Below are positions 1 to 5,411 of a stretch of 8,905 nt of DNA, in pieces (the stretch's first letter is position 1; each line of letters begins with the position of its first letter). The notes beneath the pieces were generated by a model that saw only the letters and a program-made list of their open reading frames with translations, had not been told where the DNA came from and ran no database searches. This DNA comes from Clostridiales bacterium (GTDB lineage: Bacteria; Bacillota; Clostridia; Monoglobales; Firm-18). Location: assembly GCA_031255355.1 (NCBI GenBank), contig JAIRSR010000079.1:1-8905 (forward strand), read 5' to 3'. The position numbers and the translations under genes were made by a program.

Positions 1-1176
1 GGAACTTCCACGGTGAGGGACGATTTGATTGTCGCGATTACCCATTCACTCAAGGCTAAGCCGCTTTTCGCTACGCATTTTCATAACGTAGGGGACACAA
101 CGGAAATGATTGCCCCCGAAAACGGCTTGAATTTGTACACTATGTATTTTACACCCGCCGAGGGGAAAACTTTGGAGGATATCGCGGGCGCGTTTGACAT
201 TGACCCGGAACCGCTGGACGCGCCGCGCGGGGCTTCTGTGATTCGGCATGGCCGCATTGTCGCGGACGGTGTGTATTGGATCAATGTTCCGGGCAAAACA
301 GAGGAGGATAATTTCGACGGGCATACGAAGCCGGCAGAATTAGACCCCGAGGGCGAACTGAATGACAGGGATAATGATCCCGCGCCGTCCCCGTCGTCCA
401 AGCCGAACAGCGGACCGTCGTCCGGGCCGTCGGCAGGGCCGTCTAATCCGACGGTTGCGCCAAGTACGCCGCCAACTGTTGCACCCGCTGTTTCACAGCC
501 TCCCGCGCTGAACACGGTGGATCACTTCCGTTATATTTTCGGCGATGAGGACGGTTCCATTCGCCCGGACGACGACATCACGCGCGAGGAAGTCGCGGCG
601 GTATTTTATCGCTTGCTGACGGGCGAGAGCCGCCGCGCGTACAGGAAAGCGACGACGGATTTCCCCGACGTAGCGGACGACAGGTGGTCGGCAATGAACG
701 TCGGCACCGTTCAAAACGCGCGGATTGTAACCGGATACCCGGACGGCACGTTCCAACCGGAGCAGACCATTACCCGCGCCGAGTTCGCGACGATCGCGAC
801 ACGCTTTGACGCTCTGCCGGAGGACGCTTCGCACAATTTCAGCGACATCGGCGGGCATTGGGCGGAGCAATACATTGCCGCCGCCGCGCAAAACGGCTGG
901 ATTAGCGGCTATCCCGACGGTTCTTTCCGTCCCGATCAGCCAATCACCCGCGCCGAGGCAATGACGATTATCAACCGCGTTTTGGGGCGGTCGGTGGACG
1001 CAGAGGGCTTGTTTGCGGAAATCGTCCCGGATTATACCGATATTTCGGCGGCGCATTGGGCATATTATGAGGTTCTGGAAGCCACGGTTTCGCACGATTA
1101 CCAACGCCGCGACGGAGATAACGGCGTTGAAAATTGGACGGGACGGGGCGAGGATATTAACTTCGACATAAATTAG
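1..1176 (+). CDS. SLH-domain cell-surface protein, 5' partial
   Basis: This is the C-terminal part of a secreted protein anchored to the cell wall by S-layer homology repeats. The reading frame is open from base 1, and the GTG at 13 has no visible ribosome-binding site, so the true start lies upstream. Numbering from that GTG, residues 1-115 form a domain I do not recognise and 120-165 are a Pro/Ser/Gly/Thr-rich linker. Three SLH units follow at about 170-203, 217-262 and 276-322, each carrying the signature ITREE or ITRAE that in this family contacts pyruvylated wall polymer. The first unit lacks the usual opening Asp-Val...His-Trp-Ala half. A fourth half-unit (YTDISAAHWA, 341-350) comes just before the stop. 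Secretion is inferred from the family, since no signal peptide is in view. The SLH assignment is secure; the role of the N-terminal domain is unknown. Confidence 0.9.
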   Translation, partial: GTSTVRDDLIVAITHSLKAKPLFATHFHNVGDTTEMIAPENGLNLYTMYFTPAEGKTLEDIAGAFDIDPEPLDAPRGASVIRHGRIVADGVYWINVPGKTEEDNFDGHTKPAELDPEGELNDRDNDPAPSPSSKPNSGPSSGPSAGPSNPTVAPSTPPTVAPAVSQPPALNTVDHFRYIFGDEDGSIRPDDDITREEVAAVFYRLLTGESRRAYRKATTDFPDVADDRWSAMNVGTVQNARIVTGYPDGTFQPEQTITRAEFATIATRFDALPEDASHNFSDIGGHWAEQYIAAAAQNGWISGYPDGSFRPDQPITRAEAMTIINRVLGRSVDAEGLFAEIVPDYTDISAAHWAYYEVLEATVSHDYQRRDGDNGVENWTGRGEDINFDIN

Positions 1177-1185
1177 ATTTCATAA

Positions 1186-1215
1186 GCGTATTTTGGCGAA
1201 GTTTGCCGAAAACGC
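1186..1215 (+). terminator. Hairpin after the SLH gene, weak terminator candidate
   Basis: Bases 1186-1197 pair with 1205-1215 to give an 11-bp stem with one bulged A and one G-T pair around a 7-base loop, ten bases after the SLH stop codon. No T-run follows, so an intrinsic terminator is doubtful. It may instead protect the 3' end of the mRNA or belong to the leader of the next gene. Confidence 0.3.
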
Positions 1216-1229
1216 GAAAGGTTGGATAC

Positions 1230-1273
1230 GGAGGCAGGCCGCCGCACACGTGACACCGTGACGGCTTGCCTTC
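1230..1273 (+). promoter_or_regulatory. Structured leader hairpin upstream of the 1326 gene
   Basis: Bases 1230-1241 pair with 1262-1273 (12 bp, two G-T pairs). Inside lies a second short stem, CACG at 1247-1250 with CGTG at 1257-1260, around a 6-base loop. The structure ends 37 bases before the Shine-Dalgarno site of the next gene. It matches no riboswitch class I can name, and no clear promoter is visible in 1177-1325, so the gene may be read through from upstream. Confidence 0.35.
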
Positions 1274-1325
1274 AGCCAATCGCGCCCGCGCAAGCGGAAC
1301 CAGACGGAAAGGAGAGGATTGCTGT

Positions 1326-1919
1326 ATGATGCCCGGAACGCCGTACCACGCGCCCGAAACCAAGCAGGCTCTGAATGACGCTATGCCGATGTACACGATT
1401 ACCTGTGAGGAGCGCATTTTGTCCAAAATACCGTATTCCATAGAAATCTCGGTGCTGTTGGCGGCGTTGGAGCAGGATTTGATCCGCGCGTCGCGCCATA
1501 CCGTGCCGGCGGTGAAAACTCCGTCCGAGGCTACGCGGGAGGCCGCGCGTTCCCTCGCGGGGACGATGAAGCGCAAAGCGGAGGCGCGTTTGTTCCTCAA
1601 CGCTCTTTCCGTGTTCGCGAATGATTCCTTTGATTTCTCTATGATGAAGCACAAGGTGTTGTATTATCCGGGGCTGCGCGTGTGTGTTTGCTGCGGACGT
1701 TTGACGCCGCGGCAGTTGCTTTCCGTTATGGCGGAGCCTTGTTGTGACGCTGTTGTTGTGTTTCCCTCGAAGCGGAGGATTTTTTCCTCTTGCTACATAC
1801 AGTTCACTTTGAACCGTCCGCGCGAGGAGTTTAACCTTTGGTACCAGGCGCAAATGCGGGCGCGGCGCAAGGAAAAGCGGGTGGCGGCAAAGTTGCTCAA
1901 GGTCAACGCGGGGGCGTAG
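1326..1919 (+). CDS. Uncharacterised 197-residue Cys-containing basic protein
   Basis: I do not recognise this protein. The ATG at 1326 is chosen because AGGAGAG sits about eight bases upstream; the frame also opens at a TTG at 1266 that has no ribosome-binding site. The N-terminal half (about 35-110) looks helical, with alternating basic and acidic residues. The middle carries a cysteine cluster, Cys120, Cys122, Cys123, then Cys139-Cys140 and Cys156, plus a lone Cys27, which could bind zinc or another metal. The C-terminus (about 176-192) is strongly basic (MRARRKEKRVAAK), suggesting contact with nucleic acid. There is no signal peptide or membrane segment. It lies on the same strand 192 bases upstream of the IbrA-like gene, so a functional link is possible but rests only on proximity. 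Codon use resembles that of the neighbours, and no frameshift is apparent. Confidence 0.7.
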   Translation: MMPGTPYHAPETKQALNDAMPMYTITCEERILSKIPYSIEISVLLAALEQDLIRASRHTVPAVKTPSEATREAARSLAGTMKRKAEARLFLNALSVFANDSFDFSMMKHKVLYYPGLRVCVCCGRLTPRQLLSVMAEPCCDAVVVFPSKRRIFSSCYIQFTLNRPREEFNLWYQAQMRARRKEKRVAAKLLKVNAGA

Positions 1920-1973
1920 GAAATCCCGCGCGAAAAGGCGGGTAAACTATGTGAAACGCGCTTTTTCGGCGCG

Positions 1974-2003
1974 ATATAGCAAAATATAGAAAAATATAAC
2001 AAA
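1974..2003 (+). repeat. Three in-phase 10-bp AT-rich repeats
   Basis: Three imperfect 10-mers stand head to tail: ATATAGCAAA (1974-1983), ATATAGAAAA (1984-1993) and ATATAACAAA (1994-2003). The 10-base period puts the A-tracts on one face of the helix, an arrangement known to bend DNA. They lie about 60-90 bases upstream of the putative -10 box of the ibrA-like operon, so they could act as a bend or an UP-like element. Confidence 0.6.
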
Positions 2004-2062
2004 TTTGAATACCGAAAATCGCTAATTAGTGACAAAATTCCCCCGAACGCGTGAAAAGGACG

Positions 2063-2068
2063 TATAAT
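2063..2068 (+). promoter_or_regulatory. Probable -10 box of the ibrAB-like operon
   Basis: A perfect TATAAT lies 44 bases upstream of the ibrA-like ATG. The expected -35 position (about 2040-2045) is C-rich and does not resemble TTGACA, and no extended-10 TG is present. If it is a promoter, it probably needs an activator or the AT-rich phased repeats upstream. Two short GC hairpins (1925-1942 and 1957-1973) lie between the previous stop and these repeats. Confidence 0.45.
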
Positions 2069-2111
2069 AAAGGGATAGGATTACTGACACAACGCACCAA
2101 AAGGGGGACGC

Positions 2112-3425
2112 ATGGGCAAAAAATATATCAACCAAAACGTATTCGACGCTTTTATGGACAGGATGACGTATATATTTTCTAAATTCGATCATATTGTGGT
2201 GGCGTTTTCCGGCGGCAAGGATTCGGGCTTGCTGTTGGAGTTGGTCAATCTGTACTGCACGACCTACAAGCCGTCCTCTCGCGTGTCGGTGTACCACGTC
2301 GATTACGAGGGGAACTATCGTCACACCATCGATTATGTCACGCGGTGCATGGGGAAGTATCCGCAGTTTGACTACTATCACTTGTGTATGCCGGTTTCCG
2401 CGTCGTGCGGCGTGTCTATGTATCAATCCACGTGGACGCCGTGGCACCCGGACGAGCGGCATCTTTGGCTGCGGGACATGCCCGCGGGCGCGATTACTCT
2501 GGAAAATCACGGCTTTGATTTCTTTCAAGTCGGAATGTCGGATTATATCTTTCAGACCAAATTTACAAAATGGCTGCACAACAAAAAACACGCCCGACGA
2601 ACGGCGGTGTTGGTCGGCATACGCGCGCAGGAGAGCCTGAACCGCTACAACGCGGTCACGCGCGACGCGACTTTTACCACGTTCGGCAACGTGAAGTACA
2701 GCAAAAGAATCAATATGCAAATTTTCAATTTCTACCCGCTTTACGATTGGCGCACAGAGGATGTTTGGACGGCGAACAGCCGCTTTGGGTTCGACTACAA
2801 CAAGTTATACGATTTATTCTACTTGGCGGGGGTTCCCTTGGGGGATATGCGCGTGGCGAACCCTTTTCATATTTGCGGGGTGGAGGCTTTGAAACTGTAC
2901 CGCGCCATTGAGCCGGGTACGTGGAGCCGCTTGGTGGGGCGGGTGAACGGCGCGAACTTCGGCGCGATTTACGGCGGTACCAAGGCGGTGGGGTACAAGG
3001 ACATCACTTTGCCGCGCGGACATACGTGGAAGTCCTACGTGGAGTTCCTTTTGAGTACTTTGCCGCCGTCCACGCGGGAGATTTATCAGCGCAAGTTTGA
3101 AACGTCTTTCACCTATTGGCTGGAGAAAGGCGGCGCGTTGCCCGTCAAGGTGGTGGACGCGCTTCGCGCGGCGGGTGTGCGGTTTGAAAGTATGGGCAAG
3201 CCTGCGGGAAGGCGGCGGTACAAAAGCGAATACGAGGTGATTCGGTTCGACGAGTACCCCGACGCGGTGGACATCAAGGAGTTTCGGTTGGTGCCAAGTT
3301 ACAAGCGGATGTGCATCACGATACTCAAAAACGATACCTCATGCAAATACATGGGCTTCGGTCAGACCAAGGACGAATTACAAAAGGAAAAGGAGGCAAT
3401 CGCGCAATGGTCGAGTCTTACGTAA
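2112..3425 (+). CDS. ibrA: IbrA-like PP-loop ATPase (PAPS-reductase fold, DUF3440)
   Basis: This 437-residue protein has an adenine-nucleotide alpha-hydrolase fold of the PAPS reductase superfamily. The PP-loop AFSGGKDSG is at residues 31-39, with a following VYHVDYEG strand at 60-67. The segment VGIRAQESLNRY (168-179) is the second signature of the fold. The stretch FYPLYDWRTEDVW (207-219), the RVNG...YGGT region (277-290) and GHTWKSYVEFLLSTLP (303-318) are typical of the DUF3440 half found in IbrA proteins. The catalytic ECGLH-type cysteine motif of true CysH reductases is absent, so assimilatory sulfate reduction is unlikely. In E. coli, IbrA acts with IbrB to raise expression of immunoglobulin-binding eib genes; the chemistry is not established. 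The ATG has AAGGGGG just upstream. Its 3' end overlaps the ibrB-like gene by 19 bases, implying translational coupling. The family assignment is confident; any role in this organism is inference. Confidence 0.88.
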   Translation: MGKKYINQNVFDAFMDRMTYIFSKFDHIVVAFSGGKDSGLLLELVNLYCTTYKPSSRVSVYHVDYEGNYRHTIDYVTRCMGKYPQFDYYHLCMPVSASCGVSMYQSTWTPWHPDERHLWLRDMPAGAITLENHGFDFFQVGMSDYIFQTKFTKWLHNKKHARRTAVLVGIRAQESLNRYNAVTRDATFTTFGNVKYSKRINMQIFNFYPLYDWRTEDVWTANSRFGFDYNKLYDLFYLAGVPLGDMRVANPFHICGVEALKLYRAIEPGTWSRLVGRVNGANFGAIYGGTKAVGYKDITLPRGHTWKSYVEFLLSTLPPSTREIYQRKFETSFTYWLEKGGALPVKVVDALRAAGVRFESMGKPAGRRRYKSEYEVIRFDEYPDAVDIKEFRLVPSYKRMCITILKNDTSCKYMGFGQTKDELQKEKEAIAQWSSLT

Positions 3426-3925
3426 GCCCCGTGTACAATGTTCGGCGGGTGCCTATTGAAAAAATACAGGCGAATACGTACAATCCAAATCATGTTCCCG
3501 CGCCGGAAATGACCTTGCTGATCCGGTCGATTACGGAGGACGGCTATACCATGCCGATTGTCTGTTATTATATCAAGGACGAGGATAAATACGAGATTGT
3601 GGACGGCTTTCATCGGTATTTGGCGATGAAAACGTCTGCGGAGATTTTCGAGCGCGAGGGCGGCTGCCTGCCGGTTTCGGTGATCGACAAGCCGCTGTCG
3701 GAGCGCGTGGCGAGTACGATTCGGCATAACAGAGCCAGAGGAGCACATTCCATTGATATTATGGTGGAAATCGTCGCGCAATTGAAAGAGGCGGGTATGG
3801 GCGACGAATGGATTATGAAAAATATCGGCATGGACGAAAATGAGTTGCTGCGGTTGAAGCAAATCAGCGGCTTGGCGTCGCTTTTCGCGGAAAGAAACTT
3901 TTCCAGAGCATGGGAGGGCGAATAG
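3407..3925 (+). CDS. ibrB: IbrB-like ParB/sulfiredoxin-fold protein
   Basis: This 172-residue protein consists mainly of the ParB N-terminal (sulfiredoxin-like) domain. Visible signatures are the opening VRRVPIEKIQANTYNPN (12-28), the strand YEIVDGFHRYLA (62-73) and the nucleotide-loop-like RHNRARGAHS (106-115), followed by a helical region (117-158) resembling the start of the ParB helix-turn-helix part. Full chromosomal ParB proteins are much longer, and this lacks their C-terminal dimerisation domain. ATG 3407 is preferred because AGGAGG at 3391-3396 is well spaced. That start lies inside the end of the ibrA-like gene, so the two are surely co-translated. ParB-type domains bind CTP and relatives bind ATP; the ligand here is unknown. 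The pairing with an IbrA-type protein is the best evidence for the call. Confidence 0.85.
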   Translation: MVESYVSPVYNVRRVPIEKIQANTYNPNHVPAPEMTLLIRSITEDGYTMPIVCYYIKDEDKYEIVDGFHRYLAMKTSAEIFEREGGCLPVSVIDKPLSERVASTIRHNRARGAHSIDIMVEIVAQLKEAGMGDEWIMKNIGMDENELLRLKQISGLASLFAERNFSRAWEGE

Positions 3926-3927
3926 GT

Positions 3928-3944
3928 TTGCCGCCCCGGGGCAA
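3928..3944 (+). terminator. Short GC hairpin after ibrB-like gene
   Basis: TTGCC (3928-3932) pairs with GGCAA (3940-3944) around a GC-rich 7-base loop that is partly palindromic itself. It starts three bases after the stop codon. There is no T-run after it, so termination is only a possibility. Confidence 0.25.
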
Positions 3945-3953
3945 TATACACTG

Positions 3954-3982
3954 TTGACACCCGCGCGGATAAGTATTATAAT
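3954..3982 (+). promoter_or_regulatory. Perfect-consensus SigA promoter of the corA leader
   Basis: TTGACA at 3954-3959 and TATAAT at 3977-3982 are separated by exactly 17 bases, the ideal SigA/sigma-70 arrangement. Transcription should begin near A3989, 81 bases before the leader ORF and about 278 before corA. Such a strong promoter is usually held by a repressor or by post-transcriptional control, and both kinds of structure are visible here. Confidence 0.85.
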
Positions 3983-4017
3983 AGACTTATCCGCTGCTCC
4001 TGCGTGAGCGGATAGGT
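3965..4017 (+). repeat. Operator-like inverted repeat over the -10 box, plus a third half-site
   Basis: GCGGATAAGT (3965-3974) and its exact complement ACTTATCCGC (3985-3994) form a perfect 10-bp inverted repeat with a 10-base centre that contains the TATAAT box. A third copy, GCGGATAGGT (4008-4017), differs by one base and pairs with the middle copy. In the transcript this gives a 7-bp hairpin (3989-3995 with 4007-4013) right at the predicted 5' end. A repressor bound here would block RNA polymerase; no repressor gene is visible nearby. Confidence 0.7.
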
Positions 4018-4069
4018 CTCATAGTATAGAGGCATAATAATCTTGAAAAATTTTCACGGAGGTGGGCGT

Positions 4070-4231
4070 ATGGACGCGGACCCTTTAAGTAAAAACGCAA
4101 CAGCAAGGCGGTTTGACTTTTTATCCACCGCAAACGCATGGAAAAAAGCCAAACTGAGCGCGGTTTTCTTTTCCTGCAACGCCGTTACGGAGCGGTTACG
4201 GAAAGGGAAGCCTTTATTAAGGCGGCCATAA
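4070..4231 (+). CDS. Small 53-codon ORF, putative corA leader peptide
   Basis: ATG 4070 has an excellent Shine-Dalgarno sequence, GGAGGT at 4058-4063, spaced six bases away. This is better evidence for translation than the ORF's length. The 53-residue product is basic, has no recognised domain, and ends in KPLLRRP. It lies wholly within the untranslated leader between the consensus promoter and corA. Its stop codon (4229-4231) falls inside the left arm of the hairpin just upstream of the corA ribosome-binding site. Ribosomes finishing this ORF would open that hairpin, so a regulatory leader peptide is the favoured reading. Salmonella corA is known to have a short upstream ORF (corL) that controls it; homology to corL is not claimed. 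A real small protein is the alternative. Confidence 0.5.
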   Translation: MDADPLSKNATARRFDFLSTANAWKKAKLSAVFFSCNAVTERLRKGKPLLRRP

Positions 4232-4248
4232 TCGTTTTTATGGCTGTC
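4221..4248 (+). promoter_or_regulatory. Hairpin directly upstream of the corA ribosome-binding site
   Basis: Bases 4221-4231 pair with 4238-4248 (11 bp, two G-T pairs) around a 6-base loop. It ends four bases before AGGAGG (4253-4258), the Shine-Dalgarno site of corA. It does not cover that site but would restrict ribosome access. Its left arm includes the leader ORF stop codon. Confidence 0.45.
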
Positions 4249-4266
4249 CGTCAGGAGGCCGTAAAA

Positions 4267-5190
4267 ATGTTAAACTTTTACAAAACAATCGACAACGTCA
4301 CTACGCCTATCACGCAAATCGAGCCGGATAGTTGGATCAACCTTATCAATCCTACGGACGCGGAAATCAAGCAGGTGGTGGATACACTTTCGCTCGATAT
4401 AGGCTTTGTGCGGGCGGCGCTTGACGAGGAGGAAACTTCGCGAATCGAAGCGGAGGACAATCAAACGCTGATTATTATCGACATTCCGTTCGCGCAGAAG
4501 CATAACAATTTGGTAACATATGAAACCGTTCCGCTGGGCATTATCATCACGGGGAAAAACATCGTGACGGTATGCTTAAAGGAAACCGCCGCGCTGCGGG
4601 ACTTCGCGGACGCGAAAGTGAAAAACGTGCAAATTCATCTGAAAACGCGGTTTATTTTGCAACTTTTTTACCGCATTGCGACGCACTATTTGCTGTATCT
4701 GCGGCAAATCGACAAAATCAGCAGTTACATCGAAAAACAACTCCATTTGTCCATGAAAAATAAGGAGTTGATACAACTTCTGGACTTGGAAAAAAGTTTG
4801 GTGTTCTTTTCCACTTCCCTCAAGGCGAACGAGGTGACGTTGGAAAAGGTTTTGCGAAGCAGACTGATTAAACTCTACGACGAGGATCAGGAACTGCTTG
4901 AGGACGTGCTGATCGAGGTCAAACAGGCGATAGAGATGTCCACGATTTACAGCAATATCCTAAGCGGCACAATGGACGCTTTCGCGTCGGTCATTTCAAA
5001 TAATCTGAATATTGTGATGAAAACCCTTACAACCGTGACGATTTTAATGGCGATCCCCACAATGATCGCGAGTTTTTACGGCATGAACGTGGAGGGTATG
5101 CCTGTGCCGCATTTTTGGTTCGTCGTCGCGCTGTCGGTGATGATTACGGGAATCGCGGGCGTTTTTCTGTATAAAAAGAAAATGTTTTGA
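4267..5190 (+). CDS. corA: CorA-family divalent metal (Mg2+/Co2+) transporter
   Basis: This 307-residue inner-membrane protein is a CorA-type channel, which works as a homopentamer moving Mg2+ (and Co2+ or Ni2+ in some members) into the cell. Residues 1-250 are the cytoplasmic alpha/beta domain and long stalk helix. The first membrane helix is at about 254-270 and is followed by the diagnostic YGMNVEGMP motif at 271-279, whose Gly-Met-Asn forms the selectivity filter. The second helix is at about 282-301, and the protein ends in a basic LYKKKMF tail, as the family does. ATG 4267 is supported by AGGAGG eight bases upstream. The frame extends back to an ATG at 4138, but that start has no ribosome-binding site and would add a non-family N-terminus. 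Length is normal for the family. Regulation appears to act through the strong promoter, operator and leader described separately. Confidence 0.93.
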   Translation: MLNFYKTIDNVTTPITQIEPDSWINLINPTDAEIKQVVDTLSLDIGFVRAALDEEETSRIEAEDNQTLIIIDIPFAQKHNNLVTYETVPLGIIITGKNIVTVCLKETAALRDFADAKVKNVQIHLKTRFILQLFYRIATHYLLYLRQIDKISSYIEKQLHLSMKNKELIQLLDLEKSLVFFSTSLKANEVTLEKVLRSRLIKLYDEDQELLEDVLIEVKQAIEMSTIYSNILSGTMDAFASVISNNLNIVMKTLTTVTILMAIPTMIASFYGMNVEGMPVPHFWFVVALSVMITGIAGVFLYKKKMF

Positions 5191-5248
5191 CACTTCGCCG
5201 CCCCCCGGAACCCCCGGGGGCTTAATTTATGGGGAAGTGTTGGATTTT
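5190..5248 (+). terminator. Terminator of corA
   Basis: An all-GC inner stem, GCCCCC (5200-5205) with GGGGGC (5216-5221), is followed by TTAATTTA. An outer stem, ACACTTC (5190-5196) with GAAGTGT (5234-5240), encloses it and is followed by a T-rich stretch. It starts at the corA stop codon, so the placement fits a rho-independent terminator, although the T-runs are not perfect. Confidence 0.65.
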
Positions 5249-5254
5249 TCGCGG

Positions 5255-5326
5255 AATTAAAACCTTGCACGAATACCGTGCCAAGGCTTTTCGGCAGATA
5301 CGAAAATGAACGCGGTTACTGAACCC
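5255..5326 (-). ncRNA. Candidate small RNA of about 70 nt, divergent from ygiQ
   Basis: A minus-strand promoter predicts a transcript starting near 5326. It begins with a small hairpin (GGTT-CAGT-AACC), runs through about 30 unpaired bases, and ends with a strong stem, CCTTGGCACG pairing with CGTGCAAGG (one bulge), followed at once by TTTTAATT. The last part is a textbook intrinsic terminator on this strand. No ORF with a ribosome-binding site fits inside. The target and function are unknown, and expression is inferred only from the signals. Confidence 0.5.
5259..5291 (-). terminator. Bidirectional terminator hairpin
   Basis: Arms 5263-5271 and 5277-5286 form a stem of nine base pairs with one bulge and a 5-base loop. 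It is flanked by AAAA on the left and CTTTT on the right, so it can end transcripts from both strands. The minus-strand version has the better T-run (TTTTAATT) and would define the 3' end of the candidate small RNA. On the plus strand it is a second, back-up terminator after corA. Confidence 0.65.
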
Positions 5327-5332
5327 AAACGC

Positions 5333-5360
5333 ATGATACCATATTTTACTGCGTTGTCAA
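5333..5360 (-). promoter_or_regulatory. Minus-strand promoter for the candidate small RNA
   Basis: On the minus strand, TTGACA (5360-5355) and TATCAT (5338-5333) are 16 bases apart, and TGG precedes the -10 box, giving an extended -10. It points leftward into the short space ending at the 5259-5291 hairpin. It stands back to back with the ygiQ promoter, the two -35 boxes being 15 bases apart. Confidence 0.6.
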
Positions 5361-5375
5361 CCCCCTTTTTCACTA

Positions 5376-5404
5376 TTGCATTGCCGGCATATTTTTGATA
5401 TACT
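5376..5404 (+). promoter_or_regulatory. Promoter of ygiQ-folD
   Basis: TTGCAT (5376-5381) and TATACT (5399-5404) are 17 bases apart, with TGA directly before the -10 box (extended -10). The predicted start is at 5411-5412, on the A of the ygiQ ATG, so no untranslated leader is expected. Confidence 0.7.
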
Positions 5405-5411
5405 ATACCGT

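Noticed and set aside
1..100. GTST at the very start and LFATHFH soon after recall the MutS ATPase motifs (GRGTST ... LFATHYHEL).
   Set aside because: The spacing is about five residues too short, the sequence after it does not follow MutS, and the same frame leads into a Pro/Ser linker and SLH repeats. Chance resemblance is more likely.
493..1104. A 203-codon minus-strand ORF opposite the SLH repeats, and similar long antisense ORFs opposite ibrA, ygiQ and folD.
   Set aside because: They are shadows of GC-rich coding strands: arginine-rich translations, no ribosome-binding sites, no family signatures.
1201..1240. Possible promoter TTGCCG (1203) with GATACG (1225) before the 1326 gene, and a passing similarity to c-di-GMP riboswitch motifs (GCGAAAGG).
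   Set aside because: The -10 matches only three bases and the riboswitch core is absent.
2112..3425. Annotation as assimilatory PAPS reductase (CysH) or as DndC.
   Set aside because: The CysH catalytic ECGLH-type motif is absent, no other sulfate-assimilation or dnd genes are nearby, and the DUF3440 half plus the ParB-fold partner fit IbrA better.
4138..4266. Upstream in-frame ATG at 4138 as the corA start, adding 43 residues.
   Set aside because: It has no ribosome-binding site and gives an N-terminus unlike CorA, while ATG 4267 has AGGAGG at good spacing.
3989..4266. M-box (ykoK) magnesium riboswitch in the corA leader.
   Set aside because: I could not find the conserved M-box core segments; the structures seen are simple hairpins around a leader ORF.
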